64,000 nt of DNA from an uncultured beta proteobacterium. Lineage in GTDB: Bacteria; Pseudomonadota; Gammaproteobacteria; Burkholderiales; Burkholderiaceae_C. Shown here in pieces: positions 37,366-46,446 of this stretch. The notes below the pieces were generated by a model, which was given only the letters and a program-made list of their open reading frames with translations, searched no databases and was not told the origin of the DNA. Each line of letters starts with the position of its first letter. Position 1 is the stretch's first letter. The stretch spans positions 1-64,000 of the forward strand of contig CAIYYA010000249.1 in the NCBI GenBank assembly GCA_903930255.1. The letters are read 5' to 3'. The position numbers and the translations under genes are program-made.

Positions 37366-38409
37366 CTACTCGTTGGGCTGAGAAACCAGCACCGGACTGA
37401 CTTGGAAGAGGTTGCTTGAGTTTGGGTCTACTCTCACGCGCACCCAGTGCAACGACGGGCTGCCAAAAGTTTGCAGACGGGTTAGGTTGGACAGCAATTT
37501 GCCAGGGTTGTAGAGCGGTTTGTCGAGCTTAAAAAAGTGGGTGTCGCCGTGCACAAACAGCACTTGCCCTTTGAACTGCTCGGTTTGCTGCACCAGTTGT
37601 GACATGAAATGGCGATAACCACTCACACCGGGTGCCGTGCTTTCATCGGTATTTTCGGTTTCAGGCAAGTCAAACCCAGGGTCGCCCTGCACCACCAGAA
37701 CCAGACCCAATGCCTTTTGTGCCTTGGCTTGCGCAAAGGCTGCCGTCAGCCAAGTCACATTGGCGGCATCACGTTCGAGGTACTCCGCATTTGCCGCATC
37801 GCATTGCGCTGCGTTGCGCGCGCTTTTGCTGGTGCATTCCTTGGCATTGAGAACCAGGTTGTTATTGCTGCCCGGCATGTTAATGGCTGTAAATACCACG
37901 CCAGAATGTGAGAAACGGGTGTTTTCAACATATTTCTCGCCCTGCTTGCCTTGATGCTCGAGGGCTATTTGTGTTTGTCCCAAGCTGGAGGTCGTAGGGA
38001 ACATCACACGACGGATATGCGCCAGGCGCTCCAGCGGATCCATGCCCCCATTGTTCAACCGGTGGCAATCCGTCCACTCGTTATCACCTAGAACATAAAC
38101 CACCGGCATTTTCATGCTGCCAAACATTTTCAATGCATCGGTGTAGACATCGTCTGTACATTTGGAGCTGCCATCCTTGATGTCACCGTCATACAGAGAA
38201 AACGCAATGTCAGACTGGTTAATGCTCTGCAACACAGCGGGCAGCTTGGGCTCATCTCCGGCTTTTTTGTAGGGCATATCGCCCCACAAACCAAATGCAA
38301 ATTTTTGCGGAGTCGCTGAATCCATCAGCGCTGAGCTGGTCGGTGCAGTGGCAGCACACGATATCAAACCCAGAGCAACAAAAACGGACAACAAACACTT
38401 TTTAAGCAT
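37366..38409 (-). CDS. lipoprotein metallophosphoesterase
   Basis: 347 aa. The signal peptide ends in a lipobox (LISCAA, Cys near 18). Calcineurin-like motifs are FGLWGDMPY, DGDIKDGS, LGDNEWTD and FVHGDTHFF. An outer-surface or periplasmic phosphatase or phosphodiesterase is expected. A Pho-box-like site lies 43 bp upstream of the start, divergent from the 5'-nucleotidase gene. Confidence 0.85.
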   Translation of the reverse strand: MLKKCLLSVFVALGLISCAATAPTSSALMDSATPQKFAFGLWGDMPYKKAGDEPKLPAVLQSINQSDIAFSLYDGDIKDGSSKCTDDVYTDALKMFGSMKMPVVYVLGDNEWTDCHRLNNGGMDPLERLAHIRRVMFPTTSSLGQTQIALEHQGKQGEKYVENTRFSHSGVVFTAINMPGSNNNLVLNAKECTSKSARNAAQCDAANAEYLERDAANVTWLTAAFAQAKAQKALGLVLVVQGDPGFDLPETENTDESTAPGVSGYRHFMSQLVQQTEQFKGQVLFVHGDTHFFKLDKPLYNPGKLLSNLTRLQTFGSPSLHWVRVRVDPNSSNLFQVSPVLVSQPNE

Positions 38410-38451
38410 AAAAACCCAATATCAAAAGGTTTACTATTTTCAAAACTTAAT

Positions 38452-38469
38452 GTGTCAATGTGGTGACAG
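38452..38469 (-). promoter_or_regulatory. Pho box of the lipoprotein phosphoesterase
   Basis: The minus strand reads CTGTCAC-CACA-TTGACAC with 11-bp spacing; the second half is imperfect. Confidence 0.6.
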
Positions 38470-38533
38470 CAGGCCAATTGATTGCACAAGGAAGCGCCAG
38501 ACTTGAACTCGTACACGTCCGGTTTGGCTCGCA

Positions 38534-38551
38534 TAGTCACTGCTTTGTCAT
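38534..38551 (+). promoter_or_regulatory. Pho box of the 5'-nucleotidase gene
   Basis: TAGTCAC-TGCT-TTGTCAT, 11-bp spacing, with TACCAT ten bases downstream as the -10. The ATG at 38601 follows after a short leader. Confidence 0.72.
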
Positions 38552-38600
38552 ATGCCATGCCTACCATGAAAAGCTCTTTTCAACAACTGGGTAATTCAGC

Positions 38601-40835
38601 ATGAGATTTTTGAACATCGGTCGAATTCAATTGACAGCGACTGCTAGCGCAGTTCTGCTGGGCCTTGCCGGTTGTGGTGGTGGCACAGGCCAATCGCAAT
38701 CTCAAGGTGTGTTTCTTGATGCCGCCGTCACCGGCGTTAGTTACAGTGGCGACAAAGGCACCAGCGGCATCACCGCAACGGGCGGCACCTTCAATTACTA
38801 CCCTGGCGAAAACATCACCTTCAGCATCGGTTCAATGGTCTTGGGTACGGCCCCAGGCGCACCGGTATTGACGCCAGTTGCTTTGGATAATTTGGGCGGC
38901 GCCATTGGAGCGCAAGCCAACCGCGTTCTGCGCACGTTGCAAACGCTTGACAGCGACGATGACCCCAGCAACGGCATCACCATTTCTGCAGAGATGCGTG
39001 GTGCTGTCAAAAAAGTTCTTCACCTCTCCAATGCCAGTGAAGTTGATCTTCTGAGTGCGGTACAGCAAGCAAGACCCGCTATCGCTATGAAGAGCGAAGC
39101 TGACTCACTGCAACATTTTGCCGAAACATTGGTTAGCAGCAACATCGTCCTGAAGCCCCCAGTTGCGGCCGCAGGCACCCCAGTCACATTCACATTGATG
39201 CACACCAACGACACGCACTCGCGCATGGAGAGTTTCACCGATACGATTTTGCAAGGTGGCGTAGCCAGACGCAAAACACTGGTTGACCAAGCACGCACCG
39301 AAATCGATCCAGGACAAACCTGCAAAAATCAGATGCTGGTGGATGCGGGTGACTTCTCACAGGGCACCGTGTATTACAACGCCTGGGAAGGTAGCGAATC
39401 GGTGATGGCCATGAACGCCATGAGTTACGACGTGGTCACTCTGGGCAATCACGAATTCGACCTCGGTCCAGCCAAACTGGCGCGCGCACTCAAGGGTGAA
39501 ATAATTGCGATTGCAGGCACCGACTACCCAACTGAAAAGCCAACTTTTGCAGTTGTTGCCAGCAACATTGATGCAACCAAAGAACCCGCCCTGAAAGGTC
39601 TGCTGAAGAAATTCACCATCATTGAACGCTGCGGACAAAAATACGGCGTTATTGCTGCAACCACCGAAGATGTGCCACTGATCGCGAGCCCTGGTGCCAA
39701 CGTTAAATTTTTGGACTATGTCAAAACTGTCAACGCATCTACAGCCCTGCTCAAGGCGCAGGGCATTAACAAAATTATTCTTTTGTCACATTACGGCTAT
39801 AGCGTTGACATTGCCAAAGCGGCTGAACTCTCGGGGGTTGACATCATCGTCAGCGGGCACGACCACAAGCTGTTAGGCACGGCTGATTACATCAACACAC
39901 AGACCAGTTCAGCAACCTTGACACCGGCCTATGTTGGTCAGGGCAGCCTAAGCAGTGGGGCTTACCCGACACAATTGACCAACCGCGATGGTGATGCTGT
40001 TTTGGTCGTGTCTGCTTTTGAGTGGGGTCGCTGGCTAGGACGCGTCGAGGTCAACTTTGATGCCAATGGCAAGGTTTTATCTGGCGTGAATAAATCTAAG
40101 TTTGTTGACGGTCGCAGTGTTGCCGAAGATAGCGCCTTAGCAGCCAAAGTCGCAACTTACTATGCGCCAGTGCAAGCTTCCAGCAGCGTGATTGTCGGAA
40201 CCAGTGGCAGCGCTTTTCCCGCAGACCGTGGCACACTGACACCTGCTTTCACCGTTGGCCTTCGCACAGGCGAAACCACGCTGGGAAATTTGGCTGGTGA
40301 CCTGCTGCAAGCTGCAGCCAAGAGCACAGACGGCACAGTTGCCGCCTTTACCAACGGTGGTGGCTTACGTGCCGCCATACCCGCTGGCACCGTGACTTTT
40401 GGCACCGCCTTGAGTGTTTTGCCATTTGGTAACACCCTGTATGTGATGGATCTGACAGGCCAAGACCTGATCGACCTGATGGAGGCCAGCGCCAGCAAAG
40501 TGGGCGGCGGCGGCTTCTTGCAGCATTCAAAAGAGTTGCGCATGACTTACTGTGCCGATGCCCTCACCTGCACCAATCCATTGAAGACGGGCGGCAAAGT
40601 GACATCAGTTCAGATCAACGGTGTTGCCGTTGAAACGAGCAAACGCTATCGCGTGGCCACCAACAACTTCACGGCTGGGGGTGGAGATGGTTACGATGTG
40701 CTCAAAAATGCTTGCTTGCGCACGGGCAACTATTGCCGCGATACAGGCATTGTGATGTTGGATCTGCTAGTCAACCAGTTGAAGACCAACCAGCCCCTCA
40801 GTGCTCCAATCGACGGACGCATCACCCGACTTTAA
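38601..40835 (+). CDS. 5'-nucleotidase/UshA-type lipoprotein with an extra N-terminal domain
   Basis: 744 aa. A lipobox (LAGCGG, Cys near 25) suggests a lipoprotein. Residues ~35-190 form an extra beta-rich domain (FLDAAVTGVSY) of a kind found in other secreted proteins. The catalytic part follows: LMHTNDTHSRM, VDAGDFSQGT, LGNHEFDLG, SGHDHKL, then the C-terminal substrate domain (GNLAGDLLQAAA, FTNGGGLRAAI). It should release phosphate from nucleotides outside the cytoplasm, in keeping with its Pho box. Confidence 0.92.
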   Translation: MRFLNIGRIQLTATASAVLLGLAGCGGGTGQSQSQGVFLDAAVTGVSYSGDKGTSGITATGGTFNYYPGENITFSIGSMVLGTAPGAPVLTPVALDNLGGAIGAQANRVLRTLQTLDSDDDPSNGITISAEMRGAVKKVLHLSNASEVDLLSAVQQARPAIAMKSEADSLQHFAETLVSSNIVLKPPVAAAGTPVTFTLMHTNDTHSRMESFTDTILQGGVARRKTLVDQARTEIDPGQTCKNQMLVDAGDFSQGTVYYNAWEGSESVMAMNAMSYDVVTLGNHEFDLGPAKLARALKGEIIAIAGTDYPTEKPTFAVVASNIDATKEPALKGLLKKFTIIERCGQKYGVIAATTEDVPLIASPGANVKFLDYVKTVNASTALLKAQGINKIILLSHYGYSVDIAKAAELSGVDIIVSGHDHKLLGTADYINTQTSSATLTPAYVGQGSLSSGAYPTQLTNRDGDAVLVVSAFEWGRWLGRVEVNFDANGKVLSGVNKSKFVDGRSVAEDSALAAKVATYYAPVQASSSVIVGTSGSAFPADRGTLTPAFTVGLRTGETTLGNLAGDLLQAAAKSTDGTVAAFTNGGGLRAAIPAGTVTFGTALSVLPFGNTLYVMDLTGQDLIDLMEASASKVGGGGFLQHSKELRMTYCADALTCTNPLKTGGKVTSVQINGVAVETSKRYRVATNNFTAGGGDGYDVLKNACLRTGNYCRDTGIVMLDLLVNQLKTNQPLSAPIDGRITRL

Positions 40836-40844
40836 GATAGATTG

Positions 40845-40885
40845 AGAGCCCACTCGAATTTCTGATTTGTTAGAAGGTGGGCTCT
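40845..40885 (+). terminator. possible hairpin terminator after the 5'-nucleotidase gene
   Basis: AGAGCCCAC and GTGGGCTCT form a 9-bp stem around a 23-nt loop, ten bases past the stop codon. No T-run follows, so efficiency is doubtful. Confidence 0.4.
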
Positions 40886-41190
40886 AAACCAACTCAAGCA
40901 GCGGCTGATGATAGAAAGCCCGGCTACTCAGGTTTACCGACAGGGACTTGACCCGTGGCAGCAAGGACTGACTGACAAACACGTAGTCGCAGGTGATAGG
41001 TTCGGTGCCGTAGCTGCGGTCAAACAGTCGAAAAGTCGGTGCGTGGGGTGTTTGTCCCAATACCAGTGGCCAGGCATCCTGCAACTGATCTGCTGCACTA
41101 TTTGTAGCTTCTTGTGCAGGTAGTGCAAGCGCTAGAGTCACAAAAGGCTGTTGAATAGCAGGCACTGCCAGCGATGTAACCGCCTTCGGG
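40884..41190 (-). pseudogene. C-terminal remnant of an endonuclease/exonuclease/phosphatase protein
   Basis: The frame reads LQDAWPLVLGQTPHAPTFRL, FDRSYGTEPITCDYVFVS and HQPLLELV, the end of an EEP-superfamily enzyme. The usual catalytic SDH near the end reads FYH here, and the rest of the protein is missing. A family-B repeat interrupts the upstream part. It is not functional as it stands. Confidence 0.65.
41094..41145 (+). repeat. family-B dispersed repeat in the EEP remnant
   Basis: CTATTTGTAGCTTCTTGTGC then AGTGCAAGCGCTAGAGTCAC, one of the clearest copies in the window. Confidence 0.75.
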
Positions 41191-41224
41191 CGCTAGCAAA
41201 TTCGTTCGCGATATGCCTATAAAA

Positions 41225-41314
41225 CGTGCCTTGCTCGATTTGCAGATTGATCGACACCAGCGCGCTGCTGCTATCCCAAGACTTAGAAACGTCCACCAGT
41301 TCAATGGCAGACAT
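41225..41314 (-). pseudogene. N-terminal stub of an ABC transporter ATPase
   Basis: From an ATG at 41314 the minus strand reads MSAIELVDVSKSWDSSSALV, SINLQIEQGTF, the first ~30 residues of a UgpC/MalK-like ATPase up to just before its Walker A. The Walker A and everything after it are gone, and the sequence runs into the EEP remnant. A deletion between a ugp-type operon and its neighbour is likely. Confidence 0.55.
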
Positions 41315-41347
41315 TGGTAAGTTGACAAATCGTTTTTCGGGGATTCA

Positions 41348-43165
41348 TCATGCGTAAGTGATAGCACCGGTAGCTGCGGCCACGGTGATAGTCTTACCCA
41401 CGCTGGCGGCGTAGGTCTTGGCGGTGACGGTGCTCATAAAAACATAATCGCCTTTGACCGCATCCGCTGTGACCGTCATGGCCAGATAGCCGCGTTGCTT
41501 GCTGTCGGTGTAGTTCAAATCATTCACCAAGCCGAGTCCAGCGCCAACTGCGGCTGCGCCAAGCTGAGGCACCAGCGCGCTGCCATCCAGTGCGCCAGCC
41601 AACTCACCCAAACCGACACTTTCAAACCCTGGCGCAGTCACCGAAGAAGCAGCAAACTCTACGCCCACTTTGTCACCCGCCAATGTGGTCAGATTGGCAA
41701 ACCAGGCGTTGTGCGAGTCACCCGTGAGTGCGACCAACTTTTTACCATTGGCTTTGACCGTTTGCAAAATGGCTTCACGGTTGCTGGGGTAACCGTCCCA
41801 GGCATCCAGGTTATAAGGCAGTAGGGGATTGCTGGTGGTGTTGAGCAATGCCGTTTGCGCTGGTGTCAACGCCGGGCCACCCAAAGCAGCCCCTGCACGG
41901 GCACCTTTTGCTCCCACATAGTCAGTGACCGCCGTTTGCACCGCTGCAAGATTGGCAGCAGTTGGGCTGGCTGTCGCAACGCCTTGGGCCTGCAACACGG
42001 AAGCGGGAAACCACATGCGTGCCATGATGTCTTGGTTGCCCAGCAGTTGCCAGGTTGCTTGGGAGGCCGCCATGCCATCGGTAAGCCAGGTTTGCTGCGT
42101 GGTGCTGATCATTTTGCGGGTCGCATCGGAGCCGTTTGCCAGCGCTGTTCCGTAACGCGTCAAGCCTCCGTCTGCGTCGCCAAAACTGTCGTACTGCTGG
42201 TCGCGCCCTTCAATGCGGGTATCGAGCATGTGCAGGGTGAACAGGTTGCCAAAGTCAAAGCGTCGGTAAATTTTGAGCAGATTCGTCACATCGGGCGTGC
42301 GAATCGGCATCCACTCGTGATAGACCTGCGCAGCAATATTTTTTCGAGTTAGCCAACTTCCTTGGGTTGTCGAATTGTGATTTTCGGCACCGCTAACGTA
42401 CGCATTATTGGCAAACTCATGATCATCCCAGACGGTGATCCATGGCATCTTGGCGTGCAAGGCTTGCAGGTTCAAATCTGACTTGTAGAGGGCGTAGCGT
42501 GTGCGGTAGTCACTCAAACTCAGCATGTCGTTGGCGGGGCTGATGACCCGATTGAGCGTCACTGCTGTCGTGACCTTATCAGCATTCGTATTGCCAAATT
42601 TGGCGGGGTCAGAGCCGTACTCGTAAAGGTAGTCACCCAGGTGAATGGCGTACTGCGCATCCGACTTGGCGGCAGCGTCATAAGCATTGAAATAGCCCGC
42701 AGAAAAGAGTGCGCAGGAGAACACGGCCAGTTTGACGCTGACCACGCTGGTGCTGGGCAGCGTGCGGGTGGTGCCGAGCGTAGAAACAGTACCGGCATCG
42801 TCTATGAATCGGTAGAAATAACTGTTGCCAGCAGCTAAGCCTGTGGCATCCACCTTGGCCGTGAAAGCGGCGGTTTCACTGGCGCTGACTCGGCCTGAAC
42901 TAACCACCTTGGTAAACGAACTGTCACTGGCAACCTGCCAAGTCAATGGCACTGTATCGGTACTGTTGGGAAACTTGGCATGAGTCCACAAGATGACCCG
43001 GTCTGTCAGAGGATCACCGCTCGCCACACCGTAACCAAACACAGCTGGTCGGGCATCTGCGCCCCCGCATCCGACCAAACTGCTGCCAATAGTAGAAACC
43101 GCAAGCGCGGTGGATGCCGATTTGACAAGAAAGTCGCGGCGATTACTTTGCTGAGAGTGTGTCAT
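41348..43165 (-). CDS. phoD: PhoD-type alkaline phosphatase/phosphodiesterase
   Basis: 605 aa. A Tat signal (NRRDFLVKSAS) is followed by a hydrophobic run with a possible lipobox (LVGCGG). The PhoD domain shows FGYGVASGDPLTDRVILWTH, SCALFSAGYFNAY, HLGDYLYEYG, WDDHEFANN and LTGDSHNAWF, the Ca/Fe-site residues of the family. It is exported folded and would release phosphate from esters. AGGAT precedes the ATG. No convincing Pho box lies immediately upstream; it may share a transcript with the small gene ahead of it. Confidence 0.9.
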   Translation of the reverse strand: MTHSQQSNRRDFLVKSASTALAVSTIGSSLVGCGGADARPAVFGYGVASGDPLTDRVILWTHAKFPNSTDTVPLTWQVASDSSFTKVVSSGRVSASETAAFTAKVDATGLAAGNSYFYRFIDDAGTVSTLGTTRTLPSTSVVSVKLAVFSCALFSAGYFNAYDAAAKSDAQYAIHLGDYLYEYGSDPAKFGNTNADKVTTAVTLNRVISPANDMLSLSDYRTRYALYKSDLNLQALHAKMPWITVWDDHEFANNAYVSGAENHNSTTQGSWLTRKNIAAQVYHEWMPIRTPDVTNLLKIYRRFDFGNLFTLHMLDTRIEGRDQQYDSFGDADGGLTRYGTALANGSDATRKMISTTQQTWLTDGMAASQATWQLLGNQDIMARMWFPASVLQAQGVATASPTAANLAAVQTAVTDYVGAKGARAGAALGGPALTPAQTALLNTTSNPLLPYNLDAWDGYPSNREAILQTVKANGKKLVALTGDSHNAWFANLTTLAGDKVGVEFAASSVTAPGFESVGLGELAGALDGSALVPQLGAAAVGAGLGLVNDLNYTDSKQRGYLAMTVTADAVKGDYVFMSTVTAKTYAASVGKTITVAAATGAITYA

Positions 43166-43177
43166 AACGGTTGTATC

Positions 43178-43420
43178 CTAAAAAATGAGGGGCTGGAGGG
43201 CTTGGTTAGTGATAACTTTTGGCTTGCAGTCAAAGCAGAAAAACATCAGCGCGGTGGCGTAGCGTTTGAAAATACCATTGCGCCGAACCTTGTGCTTCCC
43301 ACACTTGATGCAACTCATGGTTTCGCCCGATCCGCCGCTGTCGCGGTAAGGCGATCCGCCTTCTTTGGCCGTGTAGCGCAGTCCGGTTGGGGAAATTTTT
43401 GTCGTTTCGGATGTGTACAT
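43178..43420 (-). CDS. small zinc-ribbon-like protein
   Basis: About 80 aa from the ATG at 43420. Two CxxC pairs (CIKCG and CFDC) separated by ~26 residues (HKVRR, KRYATALMFF) suggest a zinc knuckle. A shorter form starting MSCIKCG (43318) is possible. It ends 12 bp before the phoD start. No function is recognised. Confidence 0.5.
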   Translation of the reverse strand: MYTSETTKISPTGLRYTAKEGGSPYRDSGGSGETMSCIKCGKHKVRRNGIFKRYATALMFFCFDCKPKVITNQALQPLIF

Positions 43421-43507
43421 TGAAAGAGTCAATCGTTCTGTGAAAGATTTCATCTTGCCTGAGCATGGTTTCAGTTTTGTGACCATCGTGATGTCTTGCA
43501 AATGGTC

Positions 43508-43525
43508 TTTTCACACTGACGTCAT
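43508..43525 (+). promoter_or_regulatory. weak Pho-box-like site before orf117
   Basis: TTTTCAC-ACTG-ACGTCAT has the 11-bp spacing but imperfect half sites and no clear -10 at the usual distance. Confidence 0.35.
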
Positions 43526-43567
43526 ATTGATCTGCGACGCTTGCGTACAACAGGCGAAAGGCTAAAT

Positions 43568-43921
43568 ATGAACCCATCTACGGCGCAATCTAATCGCGTC
43601 TGCACTGACTTGGATGAGTTGGCGCGGGCTATCCAGCAACTGGCGCTGCATTGCAGTCTCGATCTTAATAACGCACTCGAGGTCAGGCGTTTTCGGGAAG
43701 GTGATTTCTCACTTGAGCAAGCGTTAAGTCGAGACTTTTCGACTTGTCAGGAGCTGCGCACCATGCTCACACTGCAACTACGTCTCGAAGCCAGTAGCAG
43801 CGAGGATATTGGTATCGATGGCCTGAATTTCTTATGGAGTCAATGCGGCAATGTCCTCAAGCGATTCACCGTCGAAGTTCCAGTTCAGTGTGGGATCAAG
43901 CCTAACTTCTCTCAATGCTGA
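43568..43921 (+). CDS. uncharacterised helical protein (117 aa)
   Basis: ATG 43568 has AAAGG seven bases upstream; the track start at 43541 is less likely. The protein is soluble-looking and helix-rich (LDELARAIQQLALHCSLD, QELRTMLTLQLRLEAS) without recognisable motifs. It ends 44 bp from the convergent pyruvate kinase-like gene. A weak Pho-box-like site precedes it. Confidence 0.6.
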   Translation: MNPSTAQSNRVCTDLDELARAIQQLALHCSLDLNNALEVRRFREGDFSLEQALSRDFSTCQELRTMLTLQLRLEASSSEDIGIDGLNFLWSQCGNVLKRFTVEVPVQCGIKPNFSQC

Positions 43922-43965
43922 TCCATGCCGCGAGGCTCGACGGGTCGCTTCTTGCCAGCAACCGA

Positions 43966-45867
43966 CTACTCTGCTAGGGCGGCAAGCACAGGCAAGTTCC
44001 AGGATTTCAAGGCACGCAGCAGGGGACGTTTTTTCGACTGATGTGCCTGCATGCGGCGCAGAATGTTGTCGAGTGTCCGCATGGCATCCAGAATGTGCGG
44101 GCCTTTGTTCAGCATGACGCATTCTGCACGCCCACCCATTGCCGCATCGGTAATTTCTGCGCGTGATGGCAAGCCTGTTTTGGCCAAGGTCTCTAACACC
44201 TGTGTGGCCCAGACCACCGGCATATGCGCGGCCTCGCAGGCCCACAAAATTTCTTCTTGAACTTCGGCCATACGCTCGTAACCGCACTCTACCGCCAGAT
44301 CACCGCGCGCAATCATCACGCCAGCGGCTGGGCCGCACATGGCAGCCAACAACAGCTCGGGCAGATGATCAAAGCCACGCCGTGTTTCGATTTTCAGGAT
44401 CAACCCTACTTGCGGCGCACCCAACTCGGCCAGACGCTGATGCAAAGCCCGCACATCGGCTGCTGACTGGGCAAATGACATGCCGACCAAATCTGCATGT
44501 TTGGCCACCACTTGCAAATCATCCAGGTCTTTGGCTGTCAGCGCGGGCAAATCCAATGCTGTATCTGGCAGGTTGATGCCTTTGTCGGCGGCCAGACGTT
44601 CACCACCATCACGGGCTTCGGTGATCTCTACCTCGATTCCCTTGGCGCCGCCACGACGGATAACACCCCCAATGCGCCCATCGTCAAACCAGATGTGGTC
44701 GCCCTTGCGCACACTGGCCAGCGCTTCTGGCAAGGTGCAGGCAATAGTGGCACGGTGCGCGCGCCGGCTTTTTTCCGCTGGGGTGGCATTGCTGCCCATG
44801 CCTTGTGGCACCACGCGCAAGATATCCCCGCGCTGCAAATGCAGTTGTCCGGCCTGCACCGGAATGTCGGCCAACACAGTTTCATGACCGCCGTGGTGCA
44901 GACGGGTTGCGCTGGTCAGATAAAGAGTGTGAGCGCATTCCAGAATCACACCCGAAGCCTGGCATTGAACCACCGTCAGTCGGCGTTTGGCTTCGCGTGC
45001 ATCGGTCAGATCAATGCGGTCGCCCAGTTGCAAACGCGCCAGCCAAACAGCCTCAACGCCCAAAAACACATCGGTGCCCTCTGTGGCTGCGGTCTCGCCC
45101 ATCGCCCGCAAGCCCAGGCGGGCACAGCGGATGACGTGACCAAAACTGTCGCGCTCCGGTTTGAGCTTGACCACTGCGGGCGCATCGTCGATCGGCCCGG
45201 TGCGCAGTTTGGGGCCACCCAAGTCCATCAAAATTTGCACCGTTTGCCCGGCACGGCGGGCGGCGCTGCGCACACGCTCTGCCATGGAGGCCCAGTCGGC
45301 GGCACCATCATGGGCACAGTTGATGCGGGCAATGTCCATGCCGTTGGCTAGCAAATCTTCAATCAGCTTGTCATCGGCTGCAGCAGCACTGGGCAGGGTG
45401 ACCATGATGCGCACAGCCCGCTTGGCAGGCACCGGGCCAAACAGCGCGTCTGCGTGTTGTGCCAGCAGGCCAGAGCCACTGGTGAAACCCGAAGGTTCGT
45501 CTTCTTGCCGGGGCGTCCAGGCTTGGCCGACGATGTGGTGCAACAGACCCAGCACCTTGTCAACATTCGCCAGCACGTGTGATTCGGCACGCCCCAGTGA
45601 TGACACACCCATTAGCGCGAGCCGATTTTGCAACTGGCGCAGGTCGATTTCACGCATGGCCAGGTAATGCGCCAAATTGATGGCACTGGGATGAAAAGCC
45701 GAATTAATGCCACGCAACCAGGGCGCAAGGCGCGTCTGATGGCTCAGCATCAATTTGCGCAACGCCCAAAGCTCATTGATCAGGATTTCACCGGTTTTTG
45801 CATCCCATGCCTGCAGAGGCTGATGTTCAAGTTTTGATTTCATGGAATGCTTTTGTAGCGCCAACAT
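43966..45867 (-). CDS. pyruvate kinase-like protein without the C-terminal domain
   Basis: 633 aa (625 if the ATG at 45843 is used). A ~145-residue N-terminal extension of unknown role precedes the barrel: VRIMVTLPSA, LANGMDIARINCAHDG, MDLGGPKLRTG, LILKIETRRGF (catalytic Lys region) and VMIARGDLAVECGYERM. The mobile B-domain region is long (~residues 270-420). The sequence stops soon after ECVMLNKGPHI, so the usual C-terminal regulatory domain is missing. It probably acts on phosphoenolpyruvate or a related phosphate, but it is not a standard Pyk. Confidence 0.8.
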   Translation of the reverse strand: MLALQKHSMKSKLEHQPLQAWDAKTGEILINELWALRKLMLSHQTRLAPWLRGINSAFHPSAINLAHYLAMREIDLRQLQNRLALMGVSSLGRAESHVLANVDKVLGLLHHIVGQAWTPRQEDEPSGFTSGSGLLAQHADALFGPVPAKRAVRIMVTLPSAAAADDKLIEDLLANGMDIARINCAHDGAADWASMAERVRSAARRAGQTVQILMDLGGPKLRTGPIDDAPAVVKLKPERDSFGHVIRCARLGLRAMGETAATEGTDVFLGVEAVWLARLQLGDRIDLTDAREAKRRLTVVQCQASGVILECAHTLYLTSATRLHHGGHETVLADIPVQAGQLHLQRGDILRVVPQGMGSNATPAEKSRRAHRATIACTLPEALASVRKGDHIWFDDGRIGGVIRRGGAKGIEVEITEARDGGERLAADKGINLPDTALDLPALTAKDLDDLQVVAKHADLVGMSFAQSAADVRALHQRLAELGAPQVGLILKIETRRGFDHLPELLLAAMCGPAAGVMIARGDLAVECGYERMAEVQEEILWACEAAHMPVVWATQVLETLAKTGLPSRAEITDAAMGGRAECVMLNKGPHILDAMRTLDNILRRMQAHQSKKRPLLRALKSWNLPVLAALAE

Positions 45868-46011
45868 TGGCCTGAGTTATATGACAAATTGAGGTTTAAC
45901 GCTCGTCAATAGTGCACCAATAGCTAGTATATATATAGCACTCGGTTGGTATCAATGGATACTTTGAGCCATTGAATCGAGCGGCTCATGCTTCAGCTTA
46001 GCGTTGCTTTG

Positions 46012-46252
46012 TTACAGATTGATGACCAACGATGCATCGGTCAGAGCATCATCAAAGTCAAAAAGGCTGTTAACGCCCGTGGGGCTTGCGTGAGCAGCAC
46101 TGATTTTGATAGCATCAGAGTACACCTGAAAATGCCACTGCACCAGCTCGGAAGGCAATTTGGCCAGCGCATCAAACAGCGCACGGCTGCCGGGGATGGG
46201 AATGCGCGGGAAGTCAGTGATGCAAGGCTCTGGATATCTCGTGAACCTTGTA
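46012..46252 (-). pseudogene. unrecognised C-terminal gene remnant
   Basis: About 75 codons read smoothly on the minus strand: CITDFPRIPIPGSRALFDAL, LPSELVQWHFQVYSDAIKIS, LFDFDDALTDASLVINL, then TAA at 46012-46014. The composition is convincing, but no start or upstream domain exists (an in-frame stop lies a few codons before). The plus-strand track ORF at 45988 is its shadow. The family is not recognised. Confidence 0.5.
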
Positions 46253-46446
46253 AGTTGTGATTTTTTTACATCAAGGCGTTTTTATGAGTATCACATTGGT
46301 GCCTACCCGTGCTGTGCCAACCGATACTCCAACAAGTTCGCCAACGGGGAGCTGGACGGACATAAAGTAGGGCAGCTTCACCGACTGGCCAATCACCGGA
46401 GCACTGAGTGCTCCCACCAATCCGGCGCAAGTTTGCCCGTCACCTA

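Noticed and set aside
45868-45900. TTGTCAT-ATAA half Pho box before the pyruvate kinase-like gene
   Set aside because: The second half site (CTCAGGC) is poor, and the implied -10 would fall inside the coding region.
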